From Fidelibacterota bacterium (GTDB lineage: Bacteria; Bipolaricaulota; Bipolaricaulia; Bipolaricaulales; Bipolaricaulaceae): a DNA stretch of 6,892 nt. The stretch lies in contig JAJRVI010000062.1 in NCBI GenBank assembly GCA_024277405.1, positions 1-6,892 on the forward strand, in the 5' to 3' direction. Made by a program: the position numbers and the translations under genes. This document shows, piece by piece, positions 1 through 6,080 of this stretch. The number at the start of each line of letters is the position of its first letter. Position 1 is the stretch's first letter. Under the pieces are notes generated by a model, which saw nothing but the letters and a program-made list of their open reading frames with translations, was not told where the DNA came from and did not search any database.

Positions 1-946
1 GCTGGTTCAGGATGGAGGCGTCGGTCCCGCCGCGGATGAGCCGTGGCCTCGGCTCGTACCCCAAGGCGGACACGGCCGCGGCGGCGAGCGCCACCGCGGG
101 GGAGTCCTCGGGGAGGCGCACCGCCCGATAGGCGAGCTCCACCCTCACCTCCGCCACCGCGCCCATGGCCCGCGCCTCCTCCTCGAAGACCCTCCGGTAG
201 GTCTCGGCGAGGTCCACCGCCCTCCCGTGGTCGAGGCTACGGCACTCGGCGAGGACCACGGCGCGTTCGGGGACGGCGTTCCGCACCGTCCCCCCCTCGA
301 TCACCCCCACGTTGGCCGTGGTCTCGGGGTCGATCTTCCCCTGGGGGAGGCGCGCGATGGCGCGGGACACGGCGAGGATCGCGGAGACGCCTCTCTCCGG
401 TTCCATCCCCGCGTGAGCGGCCCGCCCCCTCACCTCCACGTCGATGAGGAAATGCGATGGGCCCCCGATCACGATCTCGGGGAAATCCTCGCCGTCGAAC
501 ACGAACCCCATCGCGCTGTGCAGGGCCCCGTAGTCGAGATGTTTGGCCCCCAGGAGTCCCACCTCTTCCTCCCGGGTGATGACGATCTCCAACGGGGGTC
601 GGCGGCGTGCCCGCAGGACTCCATACCAGATGGCGAGGATCCCCGCCTTATCGTCCGCGCCGAGGATCGTCTCCCCCGCGGAGCGGATCCGACCCCCCTC
701 CACAACCGGCTCGATCCCCGCTCCCGGCTTCACGGTGTCGGCGTGGGCGCAGAGGAGGATCGGATCCCGACGGGCGGATCGCACCGCCGGCAGGGTGGCG
801 ATGAGGTTCCCGTACGCGTCAAACCGGCACTCCGCTCCCAGTTCCTCCCGGAACCTGTCGGCGAGCCAGGCGAGGAACCGCTTCTCCCGACCGGATTCCG
901 AGTCGATCCGCACCATCTCCAGGAAGCGTTCCACCGGATCCTTCAT
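1..946 (-). CDS. M20-family metallopeptidase, PepT-like (3' end cut by window edge)
   Basis: Predicted cytoplasmic zinc aminopeptidase of the M20 family, closest in pattern to the 'peptidase T-like' group. 315 codons are visible and the C-terminus lies beyond the left edge. It starts with an ATG at 946-944, preceded by a strong purine-rich Shine-Dalgarno (AAGGAGGAGGG). Visible family signatures are DSESGRE near the N-terminus, HAD (H68, D70), LGADDKAG (D98/D99), the catalytic REEEVG (E127/E128), D151, HAG in the dimerisation domain (H178) and GGTDASILNQ at the truncated end. The last metal-binding His normally lies further on and is not in view. The ATG overlaps the stop codon of the cation transporter gene (ATGA), so the two are translationally coupled in one operon. 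The family cleaves small peptides, usually tripeptides; the substrate here is unknown. The domain call is firm, the exact specificity is not. Confidence 0.92.
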   Translation of the reverse strand, partial: MKDPVERFLEMVRIDSESGREKRFLAWLADRFREELGAECRFDAYGNLIATLPAVRSARRDPILLCAHADTVKPGAGIEPVVEGGRIRSAGETILGADDKAGILAIWYGVLRARRRPPLEIVITREEEVGLLGAKHLDYGALHSAMGFVFDGEDFPEIVIGGPSHFLIDVEVRGRAAHAGMEPERGVSAILAVSRAIARLPQGKIDPETTANVGVIEGGTVRNAVPERAVVLAECRSLDHGRAVDLAETYRRVFEEEARAMGAVAEVRVELAYRAVRLPEDSPAVALAAAAVSALGYEPRPRLIRGGTDASILNQ

Positions 947-1812
947 CCCTCCTCCTTCGGCTCCACGTGGACCGTCACCGAGACCTCGCCCCCCAGCACC
1001 GCCTCCACCGCCTTCTCCACCCGGGAGGCGATCTCGTGGGCCTCGCGCAGGGGGATCTCCGGGTCCACGGTGATGTGGACGTCCACGAACGAGACGCGGC
1101 CGGAGCGCCGGCTCCGGAGCTTGTGCCATCCCCGCACCCCGGGGACGCCTTCGATGGCCGAGATGATCGCCCGCTCCTCGTGGTGCAGGAGCCGCCCCTC
1201 CACCAGCTCGTGGAGGCTATCCCACAGGAGCTTCGCCCCCGAGGCCACGATGATCGCCCCCACCGCCATGCCCGCGAGACCGTCGCCGGCGTGGAACCCC
1301 AGCGAGCTCGCGAGGCCCCCGAGGAGGACCGCGAAGGAGGAGAGGGCGTCGGAGCGGTGATGCCACGCGTTGGCCCGGAGCGCCGGGCTCCGCACCGCGG
1401 ACGCGGTCCGGATGGTGGCGTGGTAGAGGACCTCCTTCGCTACAAGCGAGATCAGGGCCACCCCGATCATCGCGAGCCCCAGGTGGGCCGTGCCCGCCTG
1501 CCCCAGGGCGACGAAGGCCCTGCGGACGAGTTCCATCCCCACCAGGAGGAGCAACGCCGCGACGAACGCCCCGGCCAGGGTCTCGAACTTCCCGTGGCCG
1601 TAGGGGTGGGTGTCGTCGGGGGGGCGTCGCCCCAGCCGCATCCCCACGATCACCACGAGATCGGTGAGGAGGTCGGAGAGGGAATGGACCCCGTCGGCGA
1701 TCAAGGCCACGGAGCCCACCGCCGCCCCCACGGCGAGCTTGAGGGTCACGAGCCCCCCGTTCACCAGCGCGCCGATGACGCTGATCCGTTCCCCCGCCTC
1801 CGCGAACACCAT
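943..1812 (-). CDS. Cation diffusion facilitator (CDF) transporter, probable Zn2+ efflux
   Basis: Inner-membrane divalent-cation/proton antiporter of the CDF (YiiP/ZnT) family, 289 residues, the usual length. About six hydrophobic segments lie at roughly 10-32, 33-58, 79-100, 110-130, 143-172 and 178-193, followed by a soluble ferredoxin-like C-terminal domain (about 208-289). The transport-site motifs are H43-S-L-S-D47 in TM2 and H151-H-R-S-D155 in TM5. This HxxxD/HxxxD arrangement is the one associated with zinc preference in the family, whereas YiiP has DxxxD in TM2. The conserved loop HPYGHGKFE is at 69-77. The ATG at 1812 is the plausible start because an in-frame TAA lies at 1827-1825. 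No Shine-Dalgarno precedes it; instead a TAAAAT hexamer lies ten bases upstream. It follows the radical SAM gene by 49 bases and overlaps the peptidase gene by four. Zinc export is inferred from motifs. Confidence 0.95.
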   Translation of the reverse strand: MVFAEAGERISVIGALVNGGLVTLKLAVGAAVGSVALIADGVHSLSDLLTDLVVIVGMRLGRRPPDDTHPYGHGKFETLAGAFVAALLLLVGMELVRRAFVALGQAGTAHLGLAMIGVALISLVAKEVLYHATIRTASAVRSPALRANAWHHRSDALSSFAVLLGGLASSLGFHAGDGLAGMAVGAIIVASGAKLLWDSLHELVEGRLLHHEERAIISAIEGVPGVRGWHKLRSRRSGRVSFVDVHITVDPEIPLREAHEIASRVEKAVEAVLGGEVSVTVHVEPKEEG

Positions 1813-1821
1813 TGGGCTCAG

Positions 1822-1827
1822 ATTTTA
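1822..1827 (-). promoter_or_regulatory. Possible -10 element for a near-leaderless transporter transcript
   Basis: The minus strand reads TAAAAT here, five of six matches to the bacterial -10 consensus, ending nine bases before the transporter ATG. A start site at the usual distance would leave a leader of only about three bases. No convincing -35 is visible, and the gene could simply be read from the radical SAM promoter upstream. The hexamer also contains the in-frame TAA that bounds the start codon. Confidence 0.33.
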
Positions 1828-1861
1828 CCGGGGTTTCCCTTGCGGAGCGCGGACGTGATCC

Positions 1862-2941
1862 TCAGCCCCGGGCCAGGGCCAAGAAGGCCTCCTCGGAGAG
1901 GCCGAGGAGATGCAGGTTCCCCACGTGCACCCGATCGAGGCCCGCTTCCCTCGCGGCGCGGTAACAGCGAACCGCCTGCTCTCGGGGCGTGACCGGGAGG
2001 TCGGACATGCAATAAGCGGGATAGAAGACGAGGAGCGAATAGGGGATATCCGAGGAGAGCGACGCGATGAACCCGGCGATCCGCCCCACCTCCTCCTCGT
2101 CCACGTAGCCCGGCACGAGCAGGGTGGTGGCGGTGAGGAGGGGGTGATCGGCCCGGGGGAGGACCTCCTCCGCCACCATGGCGAAGTTATCGAACGCGGG
2201 GCGTGTTGGCACACCGCAGAGGGCAAGGGCCAGCTTATCGTCCCACGCCTTGAGGTCGAACTTCACGATCCCCCGGGTCGCGAGCGAGAGCTCCGCCGCC
2301 TGCCGGACGAGCCGTGGGTTCCCGGCGCCGTTCCATTCCCAGCAGATCCTGATCACGCGGCCCGAGGCCTCGGCCCGGCGCAGGAGCGCCCTCGAGGCGC
2401 GGATGGCGAACGGGAGCTGGGGCTCGGGCGAGCCCCCGAAGAAGCACACGCACCTGACCCGGGGGGCCAGCGCCCGCTCCACGAACTCCCTCACCGGGAC
2501 CAATTCCCCTTCTTCCACGTGCTTGTGCTGGGCGTTCTGGCAGAAGAGGCAATCGAAGTTACATCCGTAGAAGAACACCGCGAGGTTCGCCCCGCCCTCC
2601 GCGCCGCAGAACCAGGAGGCACAACAGTTGGTGGGCAGGGGGTCGTAATAGGCGTGCAGCAGCCCCACGTCGGCGCCGCCGTCCCAGATGTAGGAGAGCC
2701 TTCCCCCCCGTACCGCCCGGAGCCCGCAGTACCCCCGCTCTCCCTCCCGGGGGACGCAGGAATTGGCACACAGGCGGCACGTGGCCGTTCCCCCTCGGGG
2801 GATACGCGCCGGGAGTCCCAGGGAACGCCGCGTGATCACGTGGGGGCGCAGGAGCTCCCCCTCCTCGGATCTCGTCACGCACCTGCCGCAGCGCCCCAGG
2901 AGCTCCGCGGCCTCGGAACCACAATCCTTGCACCCCAACAT
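1862..2941 (-). CDS. Uncharacterised PflA-like radical SAM protein with Cys-rich N-terminus
   Basis: A 359-residue radical SAM enzyme, probably cytoplasmic and oxygen-sensitive. The cluster motif CxxxCxxC is C127-C131-C134 in FYGCNFDCLFCQN. It is followed by a GGSPEPQ glycine-rich motif, an EWNG segment and FDLKAWD, all typical of pyruvate-formate-lyase-activase-like proteins. Before the cluster are two further Cys groups: a zinc-ribbon-like C4/C7/C18/C21, and C55/C58/C62/C72 in CRLCANSC...GYCGLR, as in PflX and related proteins. YYDPLPTNC (99-106) and C107 and C112 complete a pattern I recognise from an uncharacterised family common in archaea and deep bacteria. I chose the ATG at 2941 because the family begins with the CxxCG ribbon; an upstream in-frame ATG at 3025 would overlap the divergent gene. 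AAGGGAG lies two bases before the ATG. It heads the radical SAM-transporter-peptidase set. Substrate unknown; an activase, RNA or peptide modification role cannot be told apart. Confidence 0.9.
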   Translation of the reverse strand: MLGCKDCGSEAAELLGRCGRCVTRSEEGELLRPHVITRRSLGLPARIPRGGTATCRLCANSCVPREGERGYCGLRAVRGGRLSYIWDGGADVGLLHAYYDPLPTNCCASWFCGAEGGANLAVFFYGCNFDCLFCQNAQHKHVEEGELVPVREFVERALAPRVRCVCFFGGSPEPQLPFAIRASRALLRRAEASGRVIRICWEWNGAGNPRLVRQAAELSLATRGIVKFDLKAWDDKLALALCGVPTRPAFDNFAMVAEEVLPRADHPLLTATTLLVPGYVDEEEVGRIAGFIASLSSDIPYSLLVFYPAYCMSDLPVTPREQAVRCYRAAREAGLDRVHVGNLHLLGLSEEAFLALARG

Positions 2942-2957
2942 CGCTCCCTTATATCGT
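2928..2957 (+). promoter_or_regulatory. Possible promoter for the GNAT gene
   Basis: TTGCAC at 2928-2933 could serve as -35 with TATATC (2950-2955, 16-base spacing) or TATCGT (2952-2957, 18-base spacing) as -10. A start about seven bases further on would fall within a few bases of the ATG at 2967. The -35 lies inside the first codons of the radical SAM gene on the other strand. The same AT-rich island holds the opposing -10, so the two promoters would overlap. Match quality is modest. Confidence 0.35.
2948..2953 (-). promoter_or_regulatory. Possible -10 element for the radical SAM gene
   Basis: The minus strand reads TATAAG, five of six matches to TATAAT, ending six bases before the ATG at 2941. 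Transcription starting at the usual distance would begin on or next to the start codon, giving a leaderless mRNA. No good -35 hexamer is seen at 16-18 bases. An alternative hexamer, TACGAT at 2958-2953, would leave a leader of about five bases. Confidence 0.38.
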
Positions 2958-2966
2958 AAACCCGAG

Positions 2967-3878
2967 ATGCCCGGGGCCACAGTGGGCCGCATCCGCAAGC
3001 GCGAGCTCGCCGAGGTGATCGCCATGTGGAAGGATTCTTTCCGGGGCGAGCTCGGCGTGCGGAGGATGGACCTCGGCGACGTCGAGCCCGTCTTCCGCTT
3101 CCTCCTCTCCCTGCGGCGGGCACCGCTCTCGCTCCTCCACCGCCTGGGCGTCCCCGTGGAGATCTGGGTGCTGCGGATGGGAGGGAAACCCGTGGGGAGC
3201 GTCGGCCAGATCGGCTATCGCATCCCCTACATCATCGGCCTGGTGGTGGAGGAGGGGAAGAGGGGCCTCAGGTCGGTCCGGCTCATCGACCAGGGGATCA
3301 GCGAGGGGTTACGCCGGGCCGGGTACGGCCTCATGAGGGCGTTGGTGCCCCACGGCCACCCCATCGCCAGGCTCGGGATGAAGTTGGGGTGGGAGGTCCT
3401 CGGCAACACACGCCAGTTCGTGCTCCCGCTCGGGAGGACGCCCCCGGGGGGCGGAGCCATCGGCGACGGGGTCCACCCCCTCTCCTTCCGCGAGGAGAGC
3501 CGCCTCGCCCGGGGTTTCGCGGCCGCCGGCGACGTGAGGGCGCTGCTCGCGGTGGAGCGGAACTACGGGAGCCCGTGCGCACGGCTCTTCGGGGTCCGGG
3601 AGCGGGTGCTCGTGGTCCGGCGCGGGGGCGGCCCTACGGGGGTGGTCCGGATCTCGTGGAACGCGTATCAGCCCGTCTGCTTCATGGGCGTCCCCCACCC
3701 GGGGGACGAGCAGACGTACCGAGCGCTCCTCGCGTATGCCATCGGGTTCCTCGCGCGGCTCGGGAAGGCGGAGCTCCACCTCGACGTGTGGGAGGAGCAG
3801 GCGGGGGCGCTGCGGTGCCTCCGCCGCCTCGGCGCCGAGGAGAGGGGGCGCTGGATCTACATGATCAAGCGCCTGTGA
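2967..3878 (+). CDS. GNAT-like N-acetyltransferase, apparently two tandem domains
   Basis: A 303-residue protein that looks like two GCN5-related acetyltransferase folds in a row. The first (about 6-155) has an IRKRELAEVIAMW strand-helix start, a central VGSVGQIGYRIPYIIGLVV strand region, a degenerate acetyl-CoA loop around EEGKRGLRS (96-103), and a typical end, ARLGMKLGWEVLG. The second (about 160-303) ends in the GNAT-like pattern ALRCLRRLGAEERGRWIYMIKRL. The acetyl-CoA loop lacks the clean R/QxxGxG/A signature, so one or both domains may be inactive or bind another ligand. The ATG at 2967 keeps the first strand and helix; no Shine-Dalgarno precedes it. An alternative ATG at 3024 has a good GAGGTGA six bases upstream but would lose that strand. 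Divergent from the radical SAM gene across 25 bases and convergent with the ManC fusion. Function and substrate are not known; the fold call is moderately sure. Confidence 0.62.
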   Translation: MPGATVGRIRKRELAEVIAMWKDSFRGELGVRRMDLGDVEPVFRFLLSLRRAPLSLLHRLGVPVEIWVLRMGGKPVGSVGQIGYRIPYIIGLVVEEGKRGLRSVRLIDQGISEGLRRAGYGLMRALVPHGHPIARLGMKLGWEVLGNTRQFVLPLGRTPPGGGAIGDGVHPLSFREESRLARGFAAAGDVRALLAVERNYGSPCARLFGVRERVLVVRRGGGPTGVVRISWNAYQPVCFMGVPHPGDEQTYRALLAYAIGFLARLGKAELHLDVWEEQAGALRCLRRLGAEERGRWIYMIKRL

Positions 3879-3901
3879 ACCCCTCACCGCTGGCCGGGGT
3901 C

Positions 3902-5995
3902 TCAGGGCTCGCGGGCGAGGCGCTCCTTGAGCTCGGCGATGGGCACCACCGGGGTGGGATCCGCCCCGTTCAGAAGCGCCAGGTACACGCTCAGCCAGTC
4001 CCCGAGGTAGAGGAGCGAGAGCGCCTGGGCCAAGCGCCCCTCGCCCTCCCCCCACACCTCCACGAACCCGAGTCCCCGGCGCCGCAACACATCCTTCAGG
4101 ATCTCCGCCCGCAGCGCCACCCGAGGGTGGTCGTGGGCAGTGCGCAGGAACACGCGCGCTAGCCCTGGGAACAGCTCCCCGGCGAGCTCGTACCCCACGA
4201 TCTCGTTGTGGCAGAGCTCGGGGAGCTCGGCGGAGAACGCGGGCTGCTTCGCGTTCTCGTTGATCTGGGTCCGCCAGCGGAAGGCGATGGGGCCCGTGAT
4301 CCCCGTGACCCCGTAGATCACCGGGATCCTCCCCCGGAGCGCCGTGGCGAGCTCCTGCGCCCGGTTGGGGGAGCGATCCGGGACGAGCTCATCCGCCATG
4401 TCCGCGAGGACGGCGAGGGCCTCATCCACGTCGGCGGCCTCACACCCGAGCCCCTCCAGCGCTCCGAGCAGGGTGAAGAGGAGGTGCCCCAACGCGGCCC
4501 GGGGCTGGAACCCTTGCGGGATCCCGATCCAGGGGATCCCGCGCTCCCGGCAGAGCTCCGCGAGCCTTCCCCCCGAGGAGATCCCCAGGGCCCGGTCCGT
4601 GCGCCGAAGCCCGTCGAGAAATGCGGTCAGGGTCTCCTCGGTGTTCCCGGAGTAGCTCACCCCGATGAGCAGGGTCTCCTTCCCGATGAACCCCGGCACC
4701 CGGTAGTCCCGGACGGTGATGACCTCCACCTCGGGAAGCGCGAGCGCGAGGAGATCCCCGGTGATCCCGGACCCCCCCATCCCCACCACGACTATCCGCG
4801 TGAACCCCGAAAGCCCCCGGGGGAGCGCTTCGGATCTCCCTCGGGCCAGGGCCTCGCGGCACTGCTCCGGGAATCTTTCAATGACCCTCAGCATTCCATG
4901 GGCGTCGAGCTTATAGAGCTCGCCCCAATCGGGCTCCCGTGCCGCGAACGCCCGGGCGATATCCCGCACCTCCTGAGCTCGATCGCGGCGGGTCACGAGC
5001 AGTGCCCCGGGGGAATCCACCACCGCGAGGCCCTCCACCCCCAGGAGGCCCACCCGTTTGCGGGCCAGGGAGAAGACGAGGTTCCCCTTCGCGTCCACCT
5101 CGGCGGTCTCCGCCCCGAAGCGGGCGTTGCCATCGGGGCCCTCCCGGGAGACCTCCCAGATGGCGTGCCAGTCACCGAGGTCGTTCCAGCCGAACGAGAC
5201 GGGGATGGTGGCGATCCGCTCCGCCACCTCCATCACCCCGTAATCGATGGAGGTCCCCTCGGCCCGGGCGTAGGCCTCCCGCAGGGCCGCCTCCCATGTG
5301 TCCTTCCCGAGGTGGGACCGCAGGCGGGCGAGGGCGGCGGAGAGCCCGGGGAGGTGCGCATCGATCTCCTCGAGGATCCGGGAGAACTTCCAGATGAAGA
5401 TCCCCGAGTTCCAGAAGAAGTTCCCGCGGGCGAGGTACTCCTCGGCGGTCTTCCTGTCCGGCTTCTCCACGAACCTCCGGGCGCGGTGAATCACATACCC
5501 CTCGGCCTCTAGCAGGGGCTCGCCTCCCTCGATGTAGCCGTAGCCGGTGGCGGGGTAGGTGGGGCGGATCCCCAGGGTCACGAGGTACCCCTCCTCCGCC
5601 GCCCTCGCCGCGGCGCGGAGGGCCCTCCGGAAGGCGTCCTCGTCCTCGATGCGGTGGTCGGCGGGGAGCACGAACATGATCCCCTCCGGGTCCCGGGACC
5701 CGAGGACGAGGGCGGCCAGCCCCACGGCCGGGGCGGTGTTCTTCCCGAAAGGCTCAACGATAAGCTGGCCCTCAGGGAGTCCGAGCTCCGCCGCGAGGAG
5801 CTCGGAGAGCCCCCGGGCCGCCACGAGGTACACCCTCTCCCCTCCCACCAGGGGGAGGACCCGCTCGTAGGTGGCCCGGATCAGCGACCTGCCCTGCCCC
5901 CCGAAGGGGAGGAGGGGCTTGGGCCGCTCCAGGGTCGCCGGCCAGAGCCGCTCGCCCTTTCCCCCCGCCAATATCACCGCGTACAGATCCCCCAT
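3902..5995 (-). CDS. Fusion of mannose-1-phosphate guanylyltransferase and bifunctional phosphoglucose/phosphomannose isomerase
   Basis: A 697-residue single reading frame with two complete enzyme domains. Residues 1 to about 350 are a ManC-type nucleotidyltransferase (mannose-1-phosphate + GTP to GDP-mannose): LAGGKGERLWP (9-19), LPADH (110-114), ATGYGYIE (149-156), FVEKP (175-179), WNSGIF (195-200), SIDYGVME (249-256) and WNDLGDW (270-276). From about 360 to the end is a SIS-fold isomerase of the archaeal PGI/PMI family: GMGGSGITGD (405-414), the SYSGNTEET signature (447-455), R499, E580 in NENAK, H596 in CHNEI and K690 near the C-terminus, matching the known catalytic positions. That family interconverts glucose-6-, fructose-6- and mannose-6-phosphates. 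With a separate phosphomannomutase the fusion would cover fructose-6-phosphate to GDP-mannose. The start is fixed by GGGAGGTG just upstream and an in-frame TAA at 6037-6035. It probably forms its own transcription unit after the gatB terminator. The usual cupin-type PMI domain of type II ManC/AlgA is absent. Confidence 0.94.
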   Translation of the reverse strand: MGDLYAVILAGGKGERLWPATLERPKPLLPFGGQGRSLIRATYERVLPLVGGERVYLVAARGLSELLAAELGLPEGQLIVEPFGKNTAPAVGLAALVLGSRDPEGIMFVLPADHRIEDEDAFRRALRAAARAAEEGYLVTLGIRPTYPATGYGYIEGGEPLLEAEGYVIHRARRFVEKPDRKTAEEYLARGNFFWNSGIFIWKFSRILEEIDAHLPGLSAALARLRSHLGKDTWEAALREAYARAEGTSIDYGVMEVAERIATIPVSFGWNDLGDWHAIWEVSREGPDGNARFGAETAEVDAKGNLVFSLARKRVGLLGVEGLAVVDSPGALLVTRRDRAQEVRDIARAFAAREPDWGELYKLDAHGMLRVIERFPEQCREALARGRSEALPRGLSGFTRIVVVGMGGSGITGDLLALALPEVEVITVRDYRVPGFIGKETLLIGVSYSGNTEETLTAFLDGLRRTDRALGISSGGRLAELCRERGIPWIGIPQGFQPRAALGHLLFTLLGALEGLGCEAADVDEALAVLADMADELVPDRSPNRAQELATALRGRIPVIYGVTGITGPIAFRWRTQINENAKQPAFSAELPELCHNEIVGYELAGELFPGLARVFLRTAHDHPRVALRAEILKDVLRRRGLGFVEVWGEGEGRLAQALSLLYLGDWLSVYLALLNGADPTPVVPIAELKERLAREP

Positions 5996-6004
5996 CGCAC
6001 CTCC
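5996..6004 (-). promoter_or_regulatory. Shine-Dalgarno site of the ManC fusion gene
   Basis: The minus strand reads GGAGGTGCG directly before the ATG at 5995. The GGAGG core is four bases from the start codon. With the in-frame TAA at 6037-6035 it fixes the start. The inverted repeat at 6012-6036 ends seven bases before the core, so folding of the leader could affect access to it. Confidence 0.75.
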
Positions 6005-6011
6005 CGAGGCG

Positions 6012-6036
6012 AACGTCGGGCATGAAGCCCGACGTT
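6012..6036 (-). promoter_or_regulatory. Perfect 10-bp inverted repeat in the leader of the ManC fusion gene
   Basis: Arms AACGTCGGGC (6012-6021) and GCCCGACGTT (6027-6036) pair perfectly around a five-base ATGAA loop (plus-strand reading). There is no T-run on either strand, so it is not a standard terminator. It lies between the gatB terminator and the Shine-Dalgarno site. It could be an operator dyad for a regulator or an RNA hairpin in the leader. Promoter elements here are weak: TTTCAA and TAACGT, 17 bases apart (6060-6032), are the best I can find, and that -10 would overlap the repeat. Confidence 0.6.
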
Positions 6037-6057
6037 ACATGGATCTCAAACCGGTTG

Positions 6058-6080
6058 AAAAAAAGCCGCGCCGCGCGGCT
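6058..6080 (-). terminator. Intrinsic terminator of gatB, stem overlapping the stop codon
   Basis: On the minus strand, AGCCGCG and CGCGGCT form a perfect seven-pair GC-rich stem with a three-base loop (CGG), followed directly by a run of Ts ending at 6058 (seven counting the last stem base). This is a standard Rho-independent terminator for transcription coming from gatB. The gatB stop TAG occupies 6081-6079, so two of its bases are part of the stem. It separates gatB from the ManC fusion gene. Confidence 0.87.

Noticed and set aside
2942..3025. N-terminal extension of the radical SAM protein to an ATG at 3025.
   Set aside because: The extension lacks family similarity and would run through the divergent GNAT start; the Cys-ribbon start at 2941 matches the family.
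3879..3900. ACCCC/GGGGT inverted repeat between the convergent GNAT and ManC-fusion genes as a bidirectional terminator.
   Set aside because: The stem is only five pairs with a 12-base loop and no T-run on either strand.
227..5512. Long plus-strand open frames (for example 227-1360, 967-1992, 1910-2959, 3026-4162 and 4208-5512).
   Set aside because: They lie in other frames of well-supported genes, have Pro/Arg/Gly/His-rich compositions with no domains, and result from the scarcity of stop codons in GC-rich DNA.
5772..6023. An 83-residue minus-strand frame starting inside the leader hairpin.
   Set aside because: It runs out of frame through the ManC domain, is Gly/Arg/Pro-rich and has no domain features.
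6035..6040. ATG followed at once by TAA in the ManC-fusion leader (minus strand) as a start-stop element.
   Set aside because: There is no Shine-Dalgarno, it is short enough to arise by chance, and it overlaps the inverted repeat.
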